Below are positions 41,758 through 49,897 of a stretch of 53,580 nt of DNA, piece after piece. The position numbers were made by a program, and so were the translations under genes. The notes under the pieces were generated by a model, which searched no databases, was not told the origin of the DNA, and saw nothing but the letters and a program-made list of their open reading frames with translations. The DNA is from an uncultured Azospirillum sp. (lineage in GTDB: Bacteria > Pseudomonadota > Alphaproteobacteria > RF32 > CAG-239), in contig UQCS01000009.1 of NCBI GenBank assembly GCA_900539605.1, forward strand, positions 1-53,580, given 5' to 3'. Within the stretch, counting starts at the first letter, position 1. The number at the start of each line of letters is the position of its first letter.

Positions 41758-43199
41758 TATCCGACACTCCCTTCCAAACTGATATTGATCAATTTCGCCG
41801 CTTCAATGGCAAACTCCATCGGCAGCTGCTGCATCACTTCCTTGCAAAAACCGCTGACAATCAGGCTGACGGCATCTTCTTCCGAAATACCGCGGCTGCG
41901 GCAGTAAAACAACTGCTCGTCGCTGATTTTGGAAGTGGTAGCCTCATGTTCGAGAAGAGCGGTTTTGTTGCGGTTTTCGATATAGGGCACAGTATGCGAA
42001 CCGCATTTCGAACCGATCAGCAGGCTGTCGCACTGCGAATAATTGCGCGCATTGGCCGCTGACGGCGCCACCCGTACCAAACCCCGGTAAGTTTGGTTGG
42101 AGAATCCGGCCGAAATCCCTTTGGAAATGATCTTGGAAACGGTATTTTTGCCGATATGGATCATCTTTGTTCCGGTATCGGCCTGTTGACGATTATTGGT
42201 CAGCGCCACCGAATAGAACTCGCCCACCGAATTATCGCCCTGCAAGATGCAGCTCGGATATTTCCAAGTAACGGCCGAGCCGGTTTCCACCTGTGTCCAG
42301 GAAACCTTGGAATTGACACCGCGGCAGGCGGCCCGTTTGGTAACAAAGTTGTAAACACCCCCCTTGCCGTCCTTGTCGCCCGGATACCAGTTCTGTACCG
42401 TCGAGTATTTGACTTCCGCATTGTCCAGCACCACAATTTCGACAATCGCCGCATGAAGCTGGTTTTCGTCGCGCTGCGGTGCCGTACAGCCTTCCAGATA
42501 CGAAACGTAACTGCCTTCTTCGGCGATAATCAATGTCCGTTCAAACTGCCCGGTATTTTTGGCGTTGATACGAAAATAGGTCGATAACTCCATCGGGCAG
42601 CGCACTCCCTTGGGAATATATACAAACGAACCGTCGGTAAACACCGCCGAATTAAGACAGGCAAAGAAATTATCGGTATAAGGCACCACCGAACCGAGAT
42701 ACTTTTTGACCAGGTCGGGATGTTCGCGGACCGCTTCGGAGATAGAGCAGAAAATAACTCCCTTTTCCGCCAGTTTGGCACGATAAGTGGTCGCCACCGA
42801 CACACTGTCAAACACGGCGTCTACTGCCACCACGCCGGCCAACACTTCCTGCTCTTTCAGCGGAATGCCCAGTTTGTCATAAGTTTCCAGCAATTGCCTG
42901 TCAACCTCGCCCAAGCTTTTGGGGGCAGTTTTCCGTTTGGGGGCCGAATAGTAGTACAAATCCTGATAATCGATTTTGTCATAGCACAATTTGGCCCAAG
43001 TCGGCTCGGTCATAGTTTGCCAGAATTCAAAGGCTTTCAGACGCCTTTCGAGCAACCACTCCGGTTCGCCTTTTTTGGCCGAGATAAGACGGATAATATC
43101 AGGATTCAGCCCCTTCGGAGCAGTTTCGGACTCGATTTCGGTGACAAAACCGTATTTATATTTATCGCCACTTTCGTCAATGATTTCCGGACTTGCCAT
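41757..43199 (-). CDS. sufB: SufB scaffold protein
   Basis: 480 residues from the ATG at 43199, chosen because GGGAGAA precedes it at proper spacing. The in-frame ATG at 43247 has its G-run too close. Core motifs: EGCTAPQRDENQLHAAIVEIV, KYSTVQNWYPGD, CRGVNSKVSWTQVETGSAVTWKYPS, and SDEQLFYCRSRGISEEDA at the C-terminus. This is the first gene of sufB-(NDRT/MPE fusion)-mazG-sufC-sufD-hydrolase-sufS-sufT. No iscR or sufA is in the window. Confidence 0.96.
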   Translation of the reverse strand: MASPEIIDESGDKYKYGFVTEIESETAPKGLNPDIIRLISAKKGEPEWLLERRLKAFEFWQTMTEPTWAKLCYDKIDYQDLYYYSAPKRKTAPKSLGEVDRQLLETYDKLGIPLKEQEVLAGVVAVDAVFDSVSVATTYRAKLAEKGVIFCSISEAVREHPDLVKKYLGSVVPYTDNFFACLNSAVFTDGSFVYIPKGVRCPMELSTYFRINAKNTGQFERTLIIAEEGSYVSYLEGCTAPQRDENQLHAAIVEIVVLDNAEVKYSTVQNWYPGDKDGKGGVYNFVTKRAACRGVNSKVSWTQVETGSAVTWKYPSCILQGDNSVGEFYSVALTNNRQQADTGTKMIHIGKNTVSKIISKGISAGFSNQTYRGLVRVAPSAANARNYSQCDSLLIGSKCGSHTVPYIENRNKTALLEHEATTSKISDEQLFYCRSRGISEEDAVSLIVSGFCKEVMQQLPMEFAIEAAKLINISLEGSVG

Positions 43200-43378
43200 T
43201 GTTTGTTCTTCTCCCACCGGCGCCACATCCGCGCCGTCTGTTTTCATCCCTGTTTCTGCCCGGTAATGTACTTTTTTTTGTCTTCAATTGCAAGTTCTAT
43301 TTAAGAATAAAGAAAAAATTAAGCATCTTGCCGCTACAATGCTTTCAGTTTTTAAAAACACACAGAAGGTTATACAAT

Positions 43379-44242
43379 TTGCGGGTTGTTCTGATATGGA
43401 CGGTAATGTTATGGCTGACCGGCTGCGCCTCGTGGTTCGGCACGCCGGAAACGGTTGCCGTCGACCGCGGCGACACCCTCTACAGCCTCTCCAAACGATA
43501 TGACATCCCGTTGCGCGACCTCATTGACGCTAACGGTTTGCGCCCTCCCTACACGCTCAAAGTCGGTCAGGTTCTCCGGCTGCCCGCCAGCAGTTACCAT
43601 CTGGTGACGCGCGGCGATACACTGTACAGCATTTCGCGCCGTTACAACGTTGACGTCGCCGCCCTGAAAAAAATCAATGATATCAGCCCGCCCTACACCC
43701 TGGCAGTCGGGCAGAAAATTATGCTGAGAGGACATGCCGCCGCCCGGACAACCGCTACCGCCGCCCCCAAAAACAGTACCGGCCGCCGCAACTATACTGT
43801 CAGCGCGGTTCCCAAAAAGACGACCGCTCCCAAACGTTCAAGTTCTTATAACGTTTCCAAAAACCGCAAAACCAAGTTTGCATGGCCGGTGCGCGGAACG
43901 ATCATATCCAAATACGGTACCATCGGCAAAGGACGCGCCAACGACGGCATCAATATCAAGGCCGGCCGGGGAACTGCGGTCAAAGCCGCCGACAGCGGCA
44001 CCGTCGCTTATGCCGGCAACGAACTGAAAGGTTTCGGCAACCTGATCCTTATCCGCCATTACGACGGTTGGATTACCGCTTATGCCCATAACGATCGGCT
44101 ACTGGTTAAAAAAGGGCAGAAAGTGCGCCGTGGCGAGAAAATCTCTACCGTCGGCACGACCGGCGGGGTCAACACGCCGCAGCTGCATTTTGAAATCCGC
44201 GCCGGAAAAAAAGCGGTCAATCCGGTTCTTTACCTGCCATAA
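43379..44242 (+). CDS. nlpD: NlpD-like LysM-M23 lipoprotein
   Basis: 288 residues from the TTG at 43379 (AGAAGG upstream); this start gives the lipoprotein signal LRVVLIWTVMLWLTGCAS. Two LysM repeats follow (VDRGDTLYSLSKRYDI, VTRGDTLYSISRRYNV; about 30-75 and 78-122). After a basic linker comes an M23/LytM domain. The metal site is degenerate: ANDGINIKAG stands where active enzymes have HxGxD, as in NlpD. NlpD activates cell-wall amidases at division rather than cutting itself. The C-terminal HFEIRAGKKAVNPVLYLP fits too. Divergent from sufB; no gene in 43200-43378. Confidence 0.9.
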   Translation: MRVVLIWTVMLWLTGCASWFGTPETVAVDRGDTLYSLSKRYDIPLRDLIDANGLRPPYTLKVGQVLRLPASSYHLVTRGDTLYSISRRYNVDVAALKKINDISPPYTLAVGQKIMLRGHAAARTTATAAPKNSTGRRNYTVSAVPKKTTAPKRSSSYNVSKNRKTKFAWPVRGTIISKYGTIGKGRANDGINIKAGRGTAVKAADSGTVAYAGNELKGFGNLILIRHYDGWITAYAHNDRLLVKKGQKVRRGEKISTVGTTGGVNTPQLHFEIRAGKKAVNPVLYLP

Positions 44243-44257
44243 ATCCGCAAAAAAATG

Positions 44258-44286
44258 TTGACGATTTGACTTTTTATTATTGTTAT
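44258..44286 (+). promoter_or_regulatory. Predicted promoter of yajC-secD-secF
   Basis: TTGACG (44258-44263), 17 bases, TGTTAT (44281-44286). An overlapping alternative is TTGACT (44266-44271) with TAGATA (44290-44295), spacer 18. Confidence 0.4.
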
Positions 44287-44339
44287 CCTTAGATATTAGT
44301 GTATATTCGTGGCTAGTTAATTTATGCAAGGAGAAAAAA

Positions 44340-44711
44340 ATGTTTATAAATGATGCTTTGGCTCAGACTGCAGCGGCTGCAACACCGCAGGTATCGATGA
44401 CCAGCACTTTTGTTCAGCTGGCGCTGATTTTCGTCATTTTCTACTTTATGCTTATTCGCCCCCAGCAGAAGAAAATCAAACAGCACCAGATGATGCTCGA
44501 AGCTATCAAAAAAGGTGACCACGTCATTACCGGCGGCGGCATTTACGGTACCGTTACCAAAGCCGACCCCGAAAAACTGGAAGTCAAAATCGCCGAAGGG
44601 CTGACCGTTACCATCAGCCGCATGACGGTGCGTGACGTGATCGATCCGCAGGCTCAGCCGGTTGCGCCGGCAGCTCCCAAAGCCAAGAAATCATCCAAAG
44701 AAAAAAAATAA
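44340..44711 (+). CDS. yajC: YajC, Sec translocase accessory subunit
   Basis: 123 residues from the ATG at 44340 with AAGGAG. One membrane segment (LALIFVIFYFMLIRPQQKK) and the conserved cytosolic domain (GDHVITGGGIYGTVTKA). It binds SecDF. 12 bases before secD. The Lys-rich C-terminal tail is normal for the family. Confidence 0.96.
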   Translation: MFINDALAQTAAAATPQVSMTSTFVQLALIFVIFYFMLIRPQQKKIKQHQMMLEAIKKGDHVITGGGIYGTVTKADPEKLEVKIAEGLTVTISRMTVRDVIDPQAQPVAPAAPKAKKSSKEKK

Positions 44712-44723
44712 GAGGGAACTTTT

Positions 44724-46268
44724 ATGTACAAACTATCAAGATCCAGAATTTATCTTATTCTCGCTATTTGTTTAGCCGGAATATTTTTTGCGGTGCCGAA
44801 CCTTGTCGGCGACAAAACCAAACTGCCTAAATGGTGGCAGCCGGTCAATCTCGGACTTGACCTTCAGGGCGGTTCCAACCTGCTGCTGGAAGTTAAAATC
44901 GATGACGTCATCAAAGAAAGAATGGCGTTGATTGAAGATTCCGTCCGTCAGGCTTTGCGTGAAAACAAGATCCGTTACCAAAACCTGAAAGCCGGTGCCG
45001 ATAGCGTCAAAGTTAAAATTGATAATATTAACGCCCGCAGCAAAGCAATTTCGGCTTTCCGTAAAATTGACGACGGTCTTCAAGTCGAGGAAGGCAGCGA
45101 CGGCATGATCGAAATCCGTTATACCGAGCAGGCCCTGAACGAACTGAAACTGAAAGTCGTCGACCAGTCGATCGAAATCGTCCGCCGTCGTATTGACGAA
45201 ACCGGAACCAACGAACCGTCAATTCAAAGCCAGGGTGCAGACCGAATTGCGGTTCAGCTGCCGGGCGAACAAAATCCGGAACGGATTAAAGCCCTGCTCG
45301 GCAAGACCGCCAAGCTGTCTTTTAATCTGGTTGACAGCCGCACGTCGGCTGCCGATGCCCGCCGCGGCAAACTGAGCAACACTTCCCGCCTTATCAACAG
45401 CGCGGAAGGCGAAACGCTGGTGATCAGCCGCAAATCGGTGGTCAACGGCGAACATCTGGTGGACGCCCGTGCCGCTTTCCAAGACGGCATCCCGGTTGTC
45501 AGCTTTAAGTTTGACAGTATCGGCGGCAAAAAGTTTGGCGAAGCGACCCAAAACAACGTCGGCGAAAGACTGGCGATCGTGTTGGACAACGAAGTTATTT
45601 CTGCGCCTAATATTCAGACTGCCATTCTCGGCGGATCGGGACAAATCAGCGGCAACTTTACGTTGGAATCGGCTCAGGAACTGGCTCTGTTGCTGCGTTC
45701 CGGCGCCTTGCCAGCACCATTGGAAGTGCTGGAGGAAAGAACGGTCGGCGCCGGGTTGGGATCCGACTCGATTAAAGAAGGCATCACCGCTTCGGTTATC
45801 GGTTTGATTGCCGTAGTTGCCTTTATGATTGCCGCCTACGGATTGTTTGGTATCTTCACCACGATCACCGTTTTCTTAAACCTGTTCCTGATGCTCGGTG
45901 TTTTGAGCATTATCGGTGCCACCCTGACTTTGCCCGGCATTGCAGGCATCATCCTGACAATCGGTATGGCCGTTGACGCCAACGTACTGATTTTTGAAAG
46001 AATGCGCGAAGAAGTTAAAAACGGACGTTCGACCCGTGACGCTGCCGAAGCCGGTTTTACCGAAGCTTGGGCAACCATCGTCGACTCCAACCTGACAACT
46101 CTGGTCGCCGCATTTGTTCTGCTCTATTTCGGCAGCGGCCCGGTCAGGGGCTTTGCGGTCACACTCGCTATCGGTATTGCCACTTCGATGTTTACTTCGG
46201 TTACCGTTACCCGATTGATCATCACCGGATGGCTGCAAAAATACAAGCCGACCAAATTGCCGATTTAA
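44724..46268 (+). CDS. secD: Protein translocase subunit SecD
   Basis: 514 residues. Works with SecF to pull proteins out of SecYEG using the proton gradient. GLDLQGGSNLLLEV near the N-terminus, the large periplasmic P1 domain, ALLLRSGALPAPLEVLEERTVGAGLG, then six membrane helices with GMAVDANVLIFERMREE. Downstream secF follows after 25 bases. Confidence 0.97.
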   Translation: MYKLSRSRIYLILAICLAGIFFAVPNLVGDKTKLPKWWQPVNLGLDLQGGSNLLLEVKIDDVIKERMALIEDSVRQALRENKIRYQNLKAGADSVKVKIDNINARSKAISAFRKIDDGLQVEEGSDGMIEIRYTEQALNELKLKVVDQSIEIVRRRIDETGTNEPSIQSQGADRIAVQLPGEQNPERIKALLGKTAKLSFNLVDSRTSAADARRGKLSNTSRLINSAEGETLVISRKSVVNGEHLVDARAAFQDGIPVVSFKFDSIGGKKFGEATQNNVGERLAIVLDNEVISAPNIQTAILGGSGQISGNFTLESAQELALLLRSGALPAPLEVLEERTVGAGLGSDSIKEGITASVIGLIAVVAFMIAAYGLFGIFTTITVFLNLFLMLGVLSIIGATLTLPGIAGIILTIGMAVDANVLIFERMREEVKNGRSTRDAAEAGFTEAWATIVDSNLTTLVAAFVLLYFGSGPVRGFAVTLAIGIATSMFTSVTVTRLIITGWLQKYKPTKLPI

Positions 46269-46293
46269 CCAGAATGATAAGGATAATAAAGAA

Positions 46294-47232
46294 ATGAGAA
46301 TTTTTAGCTGGGTAACCAAAGACACAAACATCGACTTTATGAAATACCGCAAAGCGGCCTATGTTTTGTCGATTGCAATGGTGATTTTATCCGTTGCGTG
46401 TATTATGATCAAAGGTTTCAACTACGGCATTGACTTTTCGGGCGGTATTCTGATCGAACTGAAGAGCGAAAACAAAATTGACATGGAACAGGTGCGGAAG
46501 CAGCTGACCGAAGTGGCGCTTGACGAAGTTAACTTGCAATCCATCGGCGATTCCGGTACCGAAATGATGATTCGTGCCCAAACCAAATCACAAGACGAAA
46601 AAGAACAAATGAAAGCAGTCAACGCGATTAAGCAGATTCTCGGTAGTCAATACGAGTACCGCCGGATTGAGCTGGTTGGTCCGCAAGTCGGCGGAGAATT
46701 GAAAAAGGCCGGCATTGTTGCTTCACTTATCGCGGTATTGGCAATTACACTTTACATTTGGTTCCGTTTCGAATGGCAGTTTGCTCTCGGCGCCATGGTC
46801 GGTTTGCTTCATGACCTGATCACGACGGTCGGTTTACTGTCACTGTTTGATTTTGACATCAGCCTGACCACGGTAGCCGCCGTACTGACGCTGGCTGGCT
46901 ATTCGGTCAACGATACTGTGGTCAACTATGACAGAATCCGCGAAAATCTGCGCAAATACAAAAAAATGCCGCAATATGAACTGCTGAACAAAAGCATCAA
47001 TGACATTTTTTCGCGTACGATCTTAACCGGACTGACAACATTGCTTGCTTCAGTGGCGTTGTTTGCCTTCGGCGGCGACACACTGCGTAGTTTTTCGTTT
47101 ACCATCGTATGGGGCGTCATTGTCGGAACTTATTCTTCGATTTATGTTTCCAGCACCATGCTGAACCTGTTTAACCTGAGGGCTAATCAGGGGGTTGAAA
47201 AAGCCATCAACCCATTTGGTAACGTAGAATAA
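46294..47232 (+). CDS. secF: Protein translocase subunit SecF
   Basis: 312 residues, six membrane helices. GIDFSGGILIEL at the N-terminus, LVGPQVGGELKKAG, TLAGYSVNDTVVNYDRIREN and the C-terminal GTYSSIYVSS are canonical. A strong terminator closes the yajC-secD-secF operon. Confidence 0.97.
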   Translation: MRIFSWVTKDTNIDFMKYRKAAYVLSIAMVILSVACIMIKGFNYGIDFSGGILIELKSENKIDMEQVRKQLTEVALDEVNLQSIGDSGTEMMIRAQTKSQDEKEQMKAVNAIKQILGSQYEYRRIELVGPQVGGELKKAGIVASLIAVLAITLYIWFRFEWQFALGAMVGLLHDLITTVGLLSLFDFDISLTTVAAVLTLAGYSVNDTVVNYDRIRENLRKYKKMPQYELLNKSINDIFSRTILTGLTTLLASVALFAFGGDTLRSFSFTIVWGVIVGTYSSIYVSSTMLNLFNLRANQGVEKAINPFGNVE

Positions 47233-47244
47233 AGTCGGATCAAC

Positions 47245-47279
47245 AAAAAACACCTGCGTTAAACGCAGGTGTTTTTTTT
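47245..47279 (+). terminator. Terminator after secF
   Basis: AACACCTGCG / CGCAGGTGTT stem with TTAAA loop and T8; A-tracts on the left make it potentially bidirectional. Confidence 0.9.
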
Positions 47280-47298
47280 ATTGTCCGATAACTTTTGC

Positions 47299-47769
47299 TC
47301 AGACGCGGCGCTTACGTTGCAGATACCACAACATACACCGGGTCACAAACCAAATCCATACCGCCGCGGTAAGACCGAAACACAGATTAACCAGAGCTTC
47401 GGAAGGCGGAAGTGCCTGACGCAATTCGTCGGTGGTCGGAATGCCCGATAATGCCAGCCGGTTAACAACATAAACACTGTCTCCGGGCTGAAAATGCAGC
47501 AGGAGATGGTTCGTCACCGGATAAACGGTGCTGTCGCCGACCAGACGGATTCCTTCCGTATGCATCAGGGCAACTTCTCCGGCAGAGGCATCGACGTATT
47601 CGATTGTTTTCTGTTTGCAAGCAAACAAACCGACCGCCTGAATTTCCATTTTCAGTTCCTCCCGCATTTTTCGGTCATGTTTAGATTTGAGCGCCACCGA
47701 ACCGCAGAAGAGAAAAACGGCCAGGATAAAAACCGTTACCAGCGAGCTAAAGCTAATTTTTCTCATCAT
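47299..47769 (-). CDS. Two-helix membrane protein of unknown function
   Basis: 156 residues. Membrane segments lie at about 7-27 (FSSLVTVFILAVFLFCGSVAL) and 127-149 (LVNLCFGLTAAVWIWFVTRC). A 100-residue soluble part between them has GIRLVGDSTVYPVTNHLLLH and PGDSVYVVNRLAL. The ends are cytoplasmic by charge and the middle is probably periplasmic. No family recognised. It faces secF across the shared terminator. Confidence 0.65.
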   Translation of the reverse strand: MMRKISFSSLVTVFILAVFLFCGSVALKSKHDRKMREELKMEIQAVGLFACKQKTIEYVDASAGEVALMHTEGIRLVGDSTVYPVTNHLLLHFQPGDSVYVVNRLALSGIPTTDELRQALPPSEALVNLCFGLTAAVWIWFVTRCMLWYLQRKRRV

Positions 47770-47896
47770 CTTGATATTTAATAGTTAACAAATAATTTTC
47801 TCTTGTTTTTAATATAACTTTCCTCTTTTAATTTGTCAAAAACTATTACACCGCTTGTTTTAACACTTCGGAAGATTATATCAAAAATAACATAAA

Positions 47897-47924
47897 CGGC
47901 ACCGCGGAGAGCGCGCGACTGCCG
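47897..47924. other. GC-rich hairpin upstream of small orphan gene
   Basis: CGGCA (47897-47901) pairs with TGCCG (47920-47924), with an inner CGCG (47903-47906) / CGCG (47912-47915) and loop GAGAG, in an otherwise AT-rich gap. No T-run follows, so it is not a terminator. It lies just before the -35 box at 47940 and might be a binding site. Confidence 0.3.
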
Positions 47925-47939
47925 CTGCTGCAAAAATTA

Positions 47940-47968
47940 TTGCAAAGGCGTTAATTTTATGTTATAAA
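47940..47968 (+). promoter_or_regulatory. Predicted promoter of 118-residue orphan
   Basis: TTGCAA (47940-47945), 17 bases, TATAAA (47963-47968), 32 bases before the ATG. Confidence 0.5.
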
Positions 47969-48000
47969 GGTCGTTGAATTGTAACTTTGGGTGTTATGTT

Positions 48001-48357
48001 ATGATCATAGACAGTGGTAATGCTAGACAAAGAAACATTCTGACAAACAAGTGTTTTTACCAAACAACCGCTCAAATTATGCATGACTTTGAGCAAAAAG
48101 GATATGCAAACTCGGCTGATGAAACGCTGAAGGTTATTAATGCGTATCATTCCCTGATTAAGAAAAAAGTCAAAAACAATTTCAACGCGGATTATAATGC
48201 GGCATTTCAAAAAATTGATGAAGCCATTAAAATGCTGGCCAATAAAGTATATTATGAGTATGACCGCCGCAGTTATGATGAGGCGTACCGCTCTTTTGAA
48301 GAATTTGACTATGTCAATGCCATCATCGGCCGTCAGCGCATCAAGAAATCCAGTTAA
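48001..48357 (+). CDS. Small helical protein of unknown function, 118 residues
   Basis: MIIDSGNARQRNILTNKCFY..., charged and apparently all helical, with paired helices YHSLIKKKVKNNFNADYNAAF and MLANKVYYEYDRRSYDEAYR. No membrane segment or signal. It has its own promoter and terminator. Not recognised. A conserved alphaproteobacterial orphan is my guess. Confidence 0.65.
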   Translation: MIIDSGNARQRNILTNKCFYQTTAQIMHDFEQKGYANSADETLKVINAYHSLIKKKVKNNFNADYNAAFQKIDEAIKMLANKVYYEYDRRSYDEAYRSFEEFDYVNAIIGRQRIKKSS

Positions 48358-48362
48358 ACAAA

Positions 48363-48390
48363 AATCCCGGAAAACGCCGGGATTTTTTTT
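48363..48390 (+). terminator. Terminator after orphan gene
   Basis: AATCCCGG / CCGGGATT stem with AAAACG loop, then T8. Confidence 0.88.
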
Positions 48391-48489
48391 GCCTCTATTC
48401 TGAGGATAGTCGGCAGATGTTATTTGCATCCGCTACGTTTTCGGAGTAATAGTTATTTATTATAATTCAATTTTAACGGATGTGTGACT

Positions 48490-49461
48490 ATGAAAGACAT
48501 TTCAGTTATCGGCTGCGGACGCTGGGGAACATTTCTGGCCTGGTACGCCGCCAACCGCTGCAAAGGCAAAATCGGCAACGTTTTGATGTATGATCTTAAA
48601 ACTTCACCCAACTTTATTGAGTTGCGCGATACCCGCAAGAACGAGTATCTCGGTCTTTCGGATAATATGCATTTGTTTGAAGATCTTGACCGGATTTTGG
48701 TTAATGACACTATAATCGTTTCAATCGGCTGCCAGCACTTGCGCTCGCTGGCCCGCCAGCTAAACGGCTATAACCTCGGCGGCAAAACGTTTTTGTTAGC
48801 GATGAAAGGCCTGGAAGAACCGGGCGCCAAAATCATGCATGATGTTTTCAAGGAAGAGATCAAACAGGATATTCATGTGGCAACCCTTGCAGGGCCGGGT
48901 CACGTGCAGGATTATATGAAAAACGTTCCTTCCGCCGCCGTCATTGACAGCTTGGAAGAATCGACCAAAGATTATCTGATCAAACTGTTGCAAAGCGATT
49001 TGATTCGTTTTTATTACGGCTCGGATCTGATCGGCGACCAAATCGGCGCCGCGCTCAAGAATGTGATCGGTCTCGCCGCCGGCATTCTGGACGGTTTGGA
49101 ATGGTATGGGCTTAAGGGAGCCTTAATGGCACGCGCCCCAGTTGAAGTCGGCCGGCTGATCAAACATTTCGGCGGCAATCCGATGAGCGCTTACGGCCTG
49201 GCACATTTGGGTGATTATGAAGCAACTCTGTTTTCCAGATACAGCCACAACCGTTCTTACGGCGAAGCTTTTGCCCGCGGCGAAAAATTTGCCAAGCTGG
49301 CGGAAGGGGTTCCGACTTTGAAAGCGGTTAAAATGATCGCAGATCAGGAGGGCATCGATATGCCGATTTGTCAGGCTTTGTATAAGGCCATTTACGAAAA
49401 CGCCGATATTGAACAGACGATTCGTTCGATTTTCGAACGTGATTTAAAACGCGAGTTTTAA
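48490..49461 (+). CDS. Second, divergent glycerol-3-phosphate dehydrogenase homolog
   Basis: 323 residues. Rossmann motif GCGRWG (8-13), conserved Lys190 in IGAALKNVIGL and Asp242 in LAHLGDYEA. The motif normally SGPxFAxE reads AGPGHVQDY (134-142), and the Asp-containing segment normally GLGDLVLTC reads AHLGDYEATLFSRYSHNRSYG. This makes it a distinct paralog of the canonical GpsA at 322-1317. The active-site lysine and aspartate are kept, so it may be an active enzyme with a shifted substrate or cofactor preference. The ribosome site is weak. Terminator follows. Confidence 0.9.
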   Translation: MKDISVIGCGRWGTFLAWYAANRCKGKIGNVLMYDLKTSPNFIELRDTRKNEYLGLSDNMHLFEDLDRILVNDTIIVSIGCQHLRSLARQLNGYNLGGKTFLLAMKGLEEPGAKIMHDVFKEEIKQDIHVATLAGPGHVQDYMKNVPSAAVIDSLEESTKDYLIKLLQSDLIRFYYGSDLIGDQIGAALKNVIGLAAGILDGLEWYGLKGALMARAPVEVGRLIKHFGGNPMSAYGLAHLGDYEATLFSRYSHNRSYGEAFARGEKFAKLAEGVPTLKAVKMIADQEGIDMPICQALYKAIYENADIEQTIRSIFERDLKREF

Positions 49462-49482
49462 ATTTGATATTGTTTTTTTACG

Positions 49483-49509
49483 ATCCCGCCTTTCAAGGCG
49501 GGATTTTTT
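49483..49509 (+). terminator. Terminator after second gpsA homolog
   Basis: ATCCCGCC / GGCGGGAT stem, TTTCAA loop, T6. Confidence 0.9.
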
Positions 49510-49530
49510 AGCAGTAGCTACAAAATTAAC

Positions 49531-49558
49531 TTGACAAAATTTTGTTTTAGTCTAAATT
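49531..49558 (+). promoter_or_regulatory. Predicted promoter of 76-residue protein
   Basis: Perfect TTGACA (49531-49536), 16 bases, TAAATT (49553-49558), about 43 bases before the start codon. Confidence 0.5.
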
Positions 49559-49600
49559 AGAAGGTAAGAAAAAATTATTAATCAACTAAATACACGAAAC

Positions 49601-49831
49601 ATGAAAGAGAACAAAAAACCCCAGTTCGGTACCGCAGTCAACACCAGCAAAAAAGCCGGTGAAGAAGGAGCAGCAAAGCTTCGGCAATTTATGCTCGAAA
49701 AGTACGGACAAGATCCCGCCACTATGACGAAAGCCGCCAAAAAGGCCTTCCGAAAAATGGCAAAAGAACTCCTCGAAGCGAAACAAATCGACAAAGAGGA
49801 GTACAACAAGATCTGTGAGGCCCTCAAGTAA
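49601..49831 (+). CDS. Small lysine-rich protein of unknown function, 76 residues
   Basis: MKENKKPQFGTAVNTSKKAG, then a helical segment (AKLRQFMLEKYGQDPATMTKAAKKAF). Very basic at the N-terminus. There is no Shine-Dalgarno site within 15 bases of the ATG; the nearest AAGG is about 35 bases away. This is unlike neighbouring genes and could indicate acquired DNA. It has its own promoter and terminators. Not recognised. Confidence 0.6.
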   Translation: MKENKKPQFGTAVNTSKKAGEEGAAKLRQFMLEKYGQDPATMTKAAKKAFRKMAKELLEAKQIDKEEYNKICEALK

Positions 49832-49892
49832 CGTATTGTTACTTCTCTTTTTTTGAGAAAGCACCAACCCCTTAAAGGTTGATGCTTTTTCT
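49826..49892 (+). terminator. Tandem terminators after 76-residue protein
   Basis: First hairpin AAGTAAC/GTTACTT (49826-49844) overlaps the stop codon and is followed by CTCTTTTTTT. The second, AGAAAGCACCAACC with GGTTGATGCTTTTTCT (49856-49892), is followed by T6. The second can also serve the convergent HD gene. Confidence 0.75.
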
Positions 49893-49897
49893 TTTTT

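Noticed and set aside
43199..43247. Upstream SufB start (MKTDGADVAP...)
   Set aside because: The G-run sits almost on the ATG, whereas the ATG at 43199 has GGGAGAA at normal spacing. The 16 extra residues show no family similarity.
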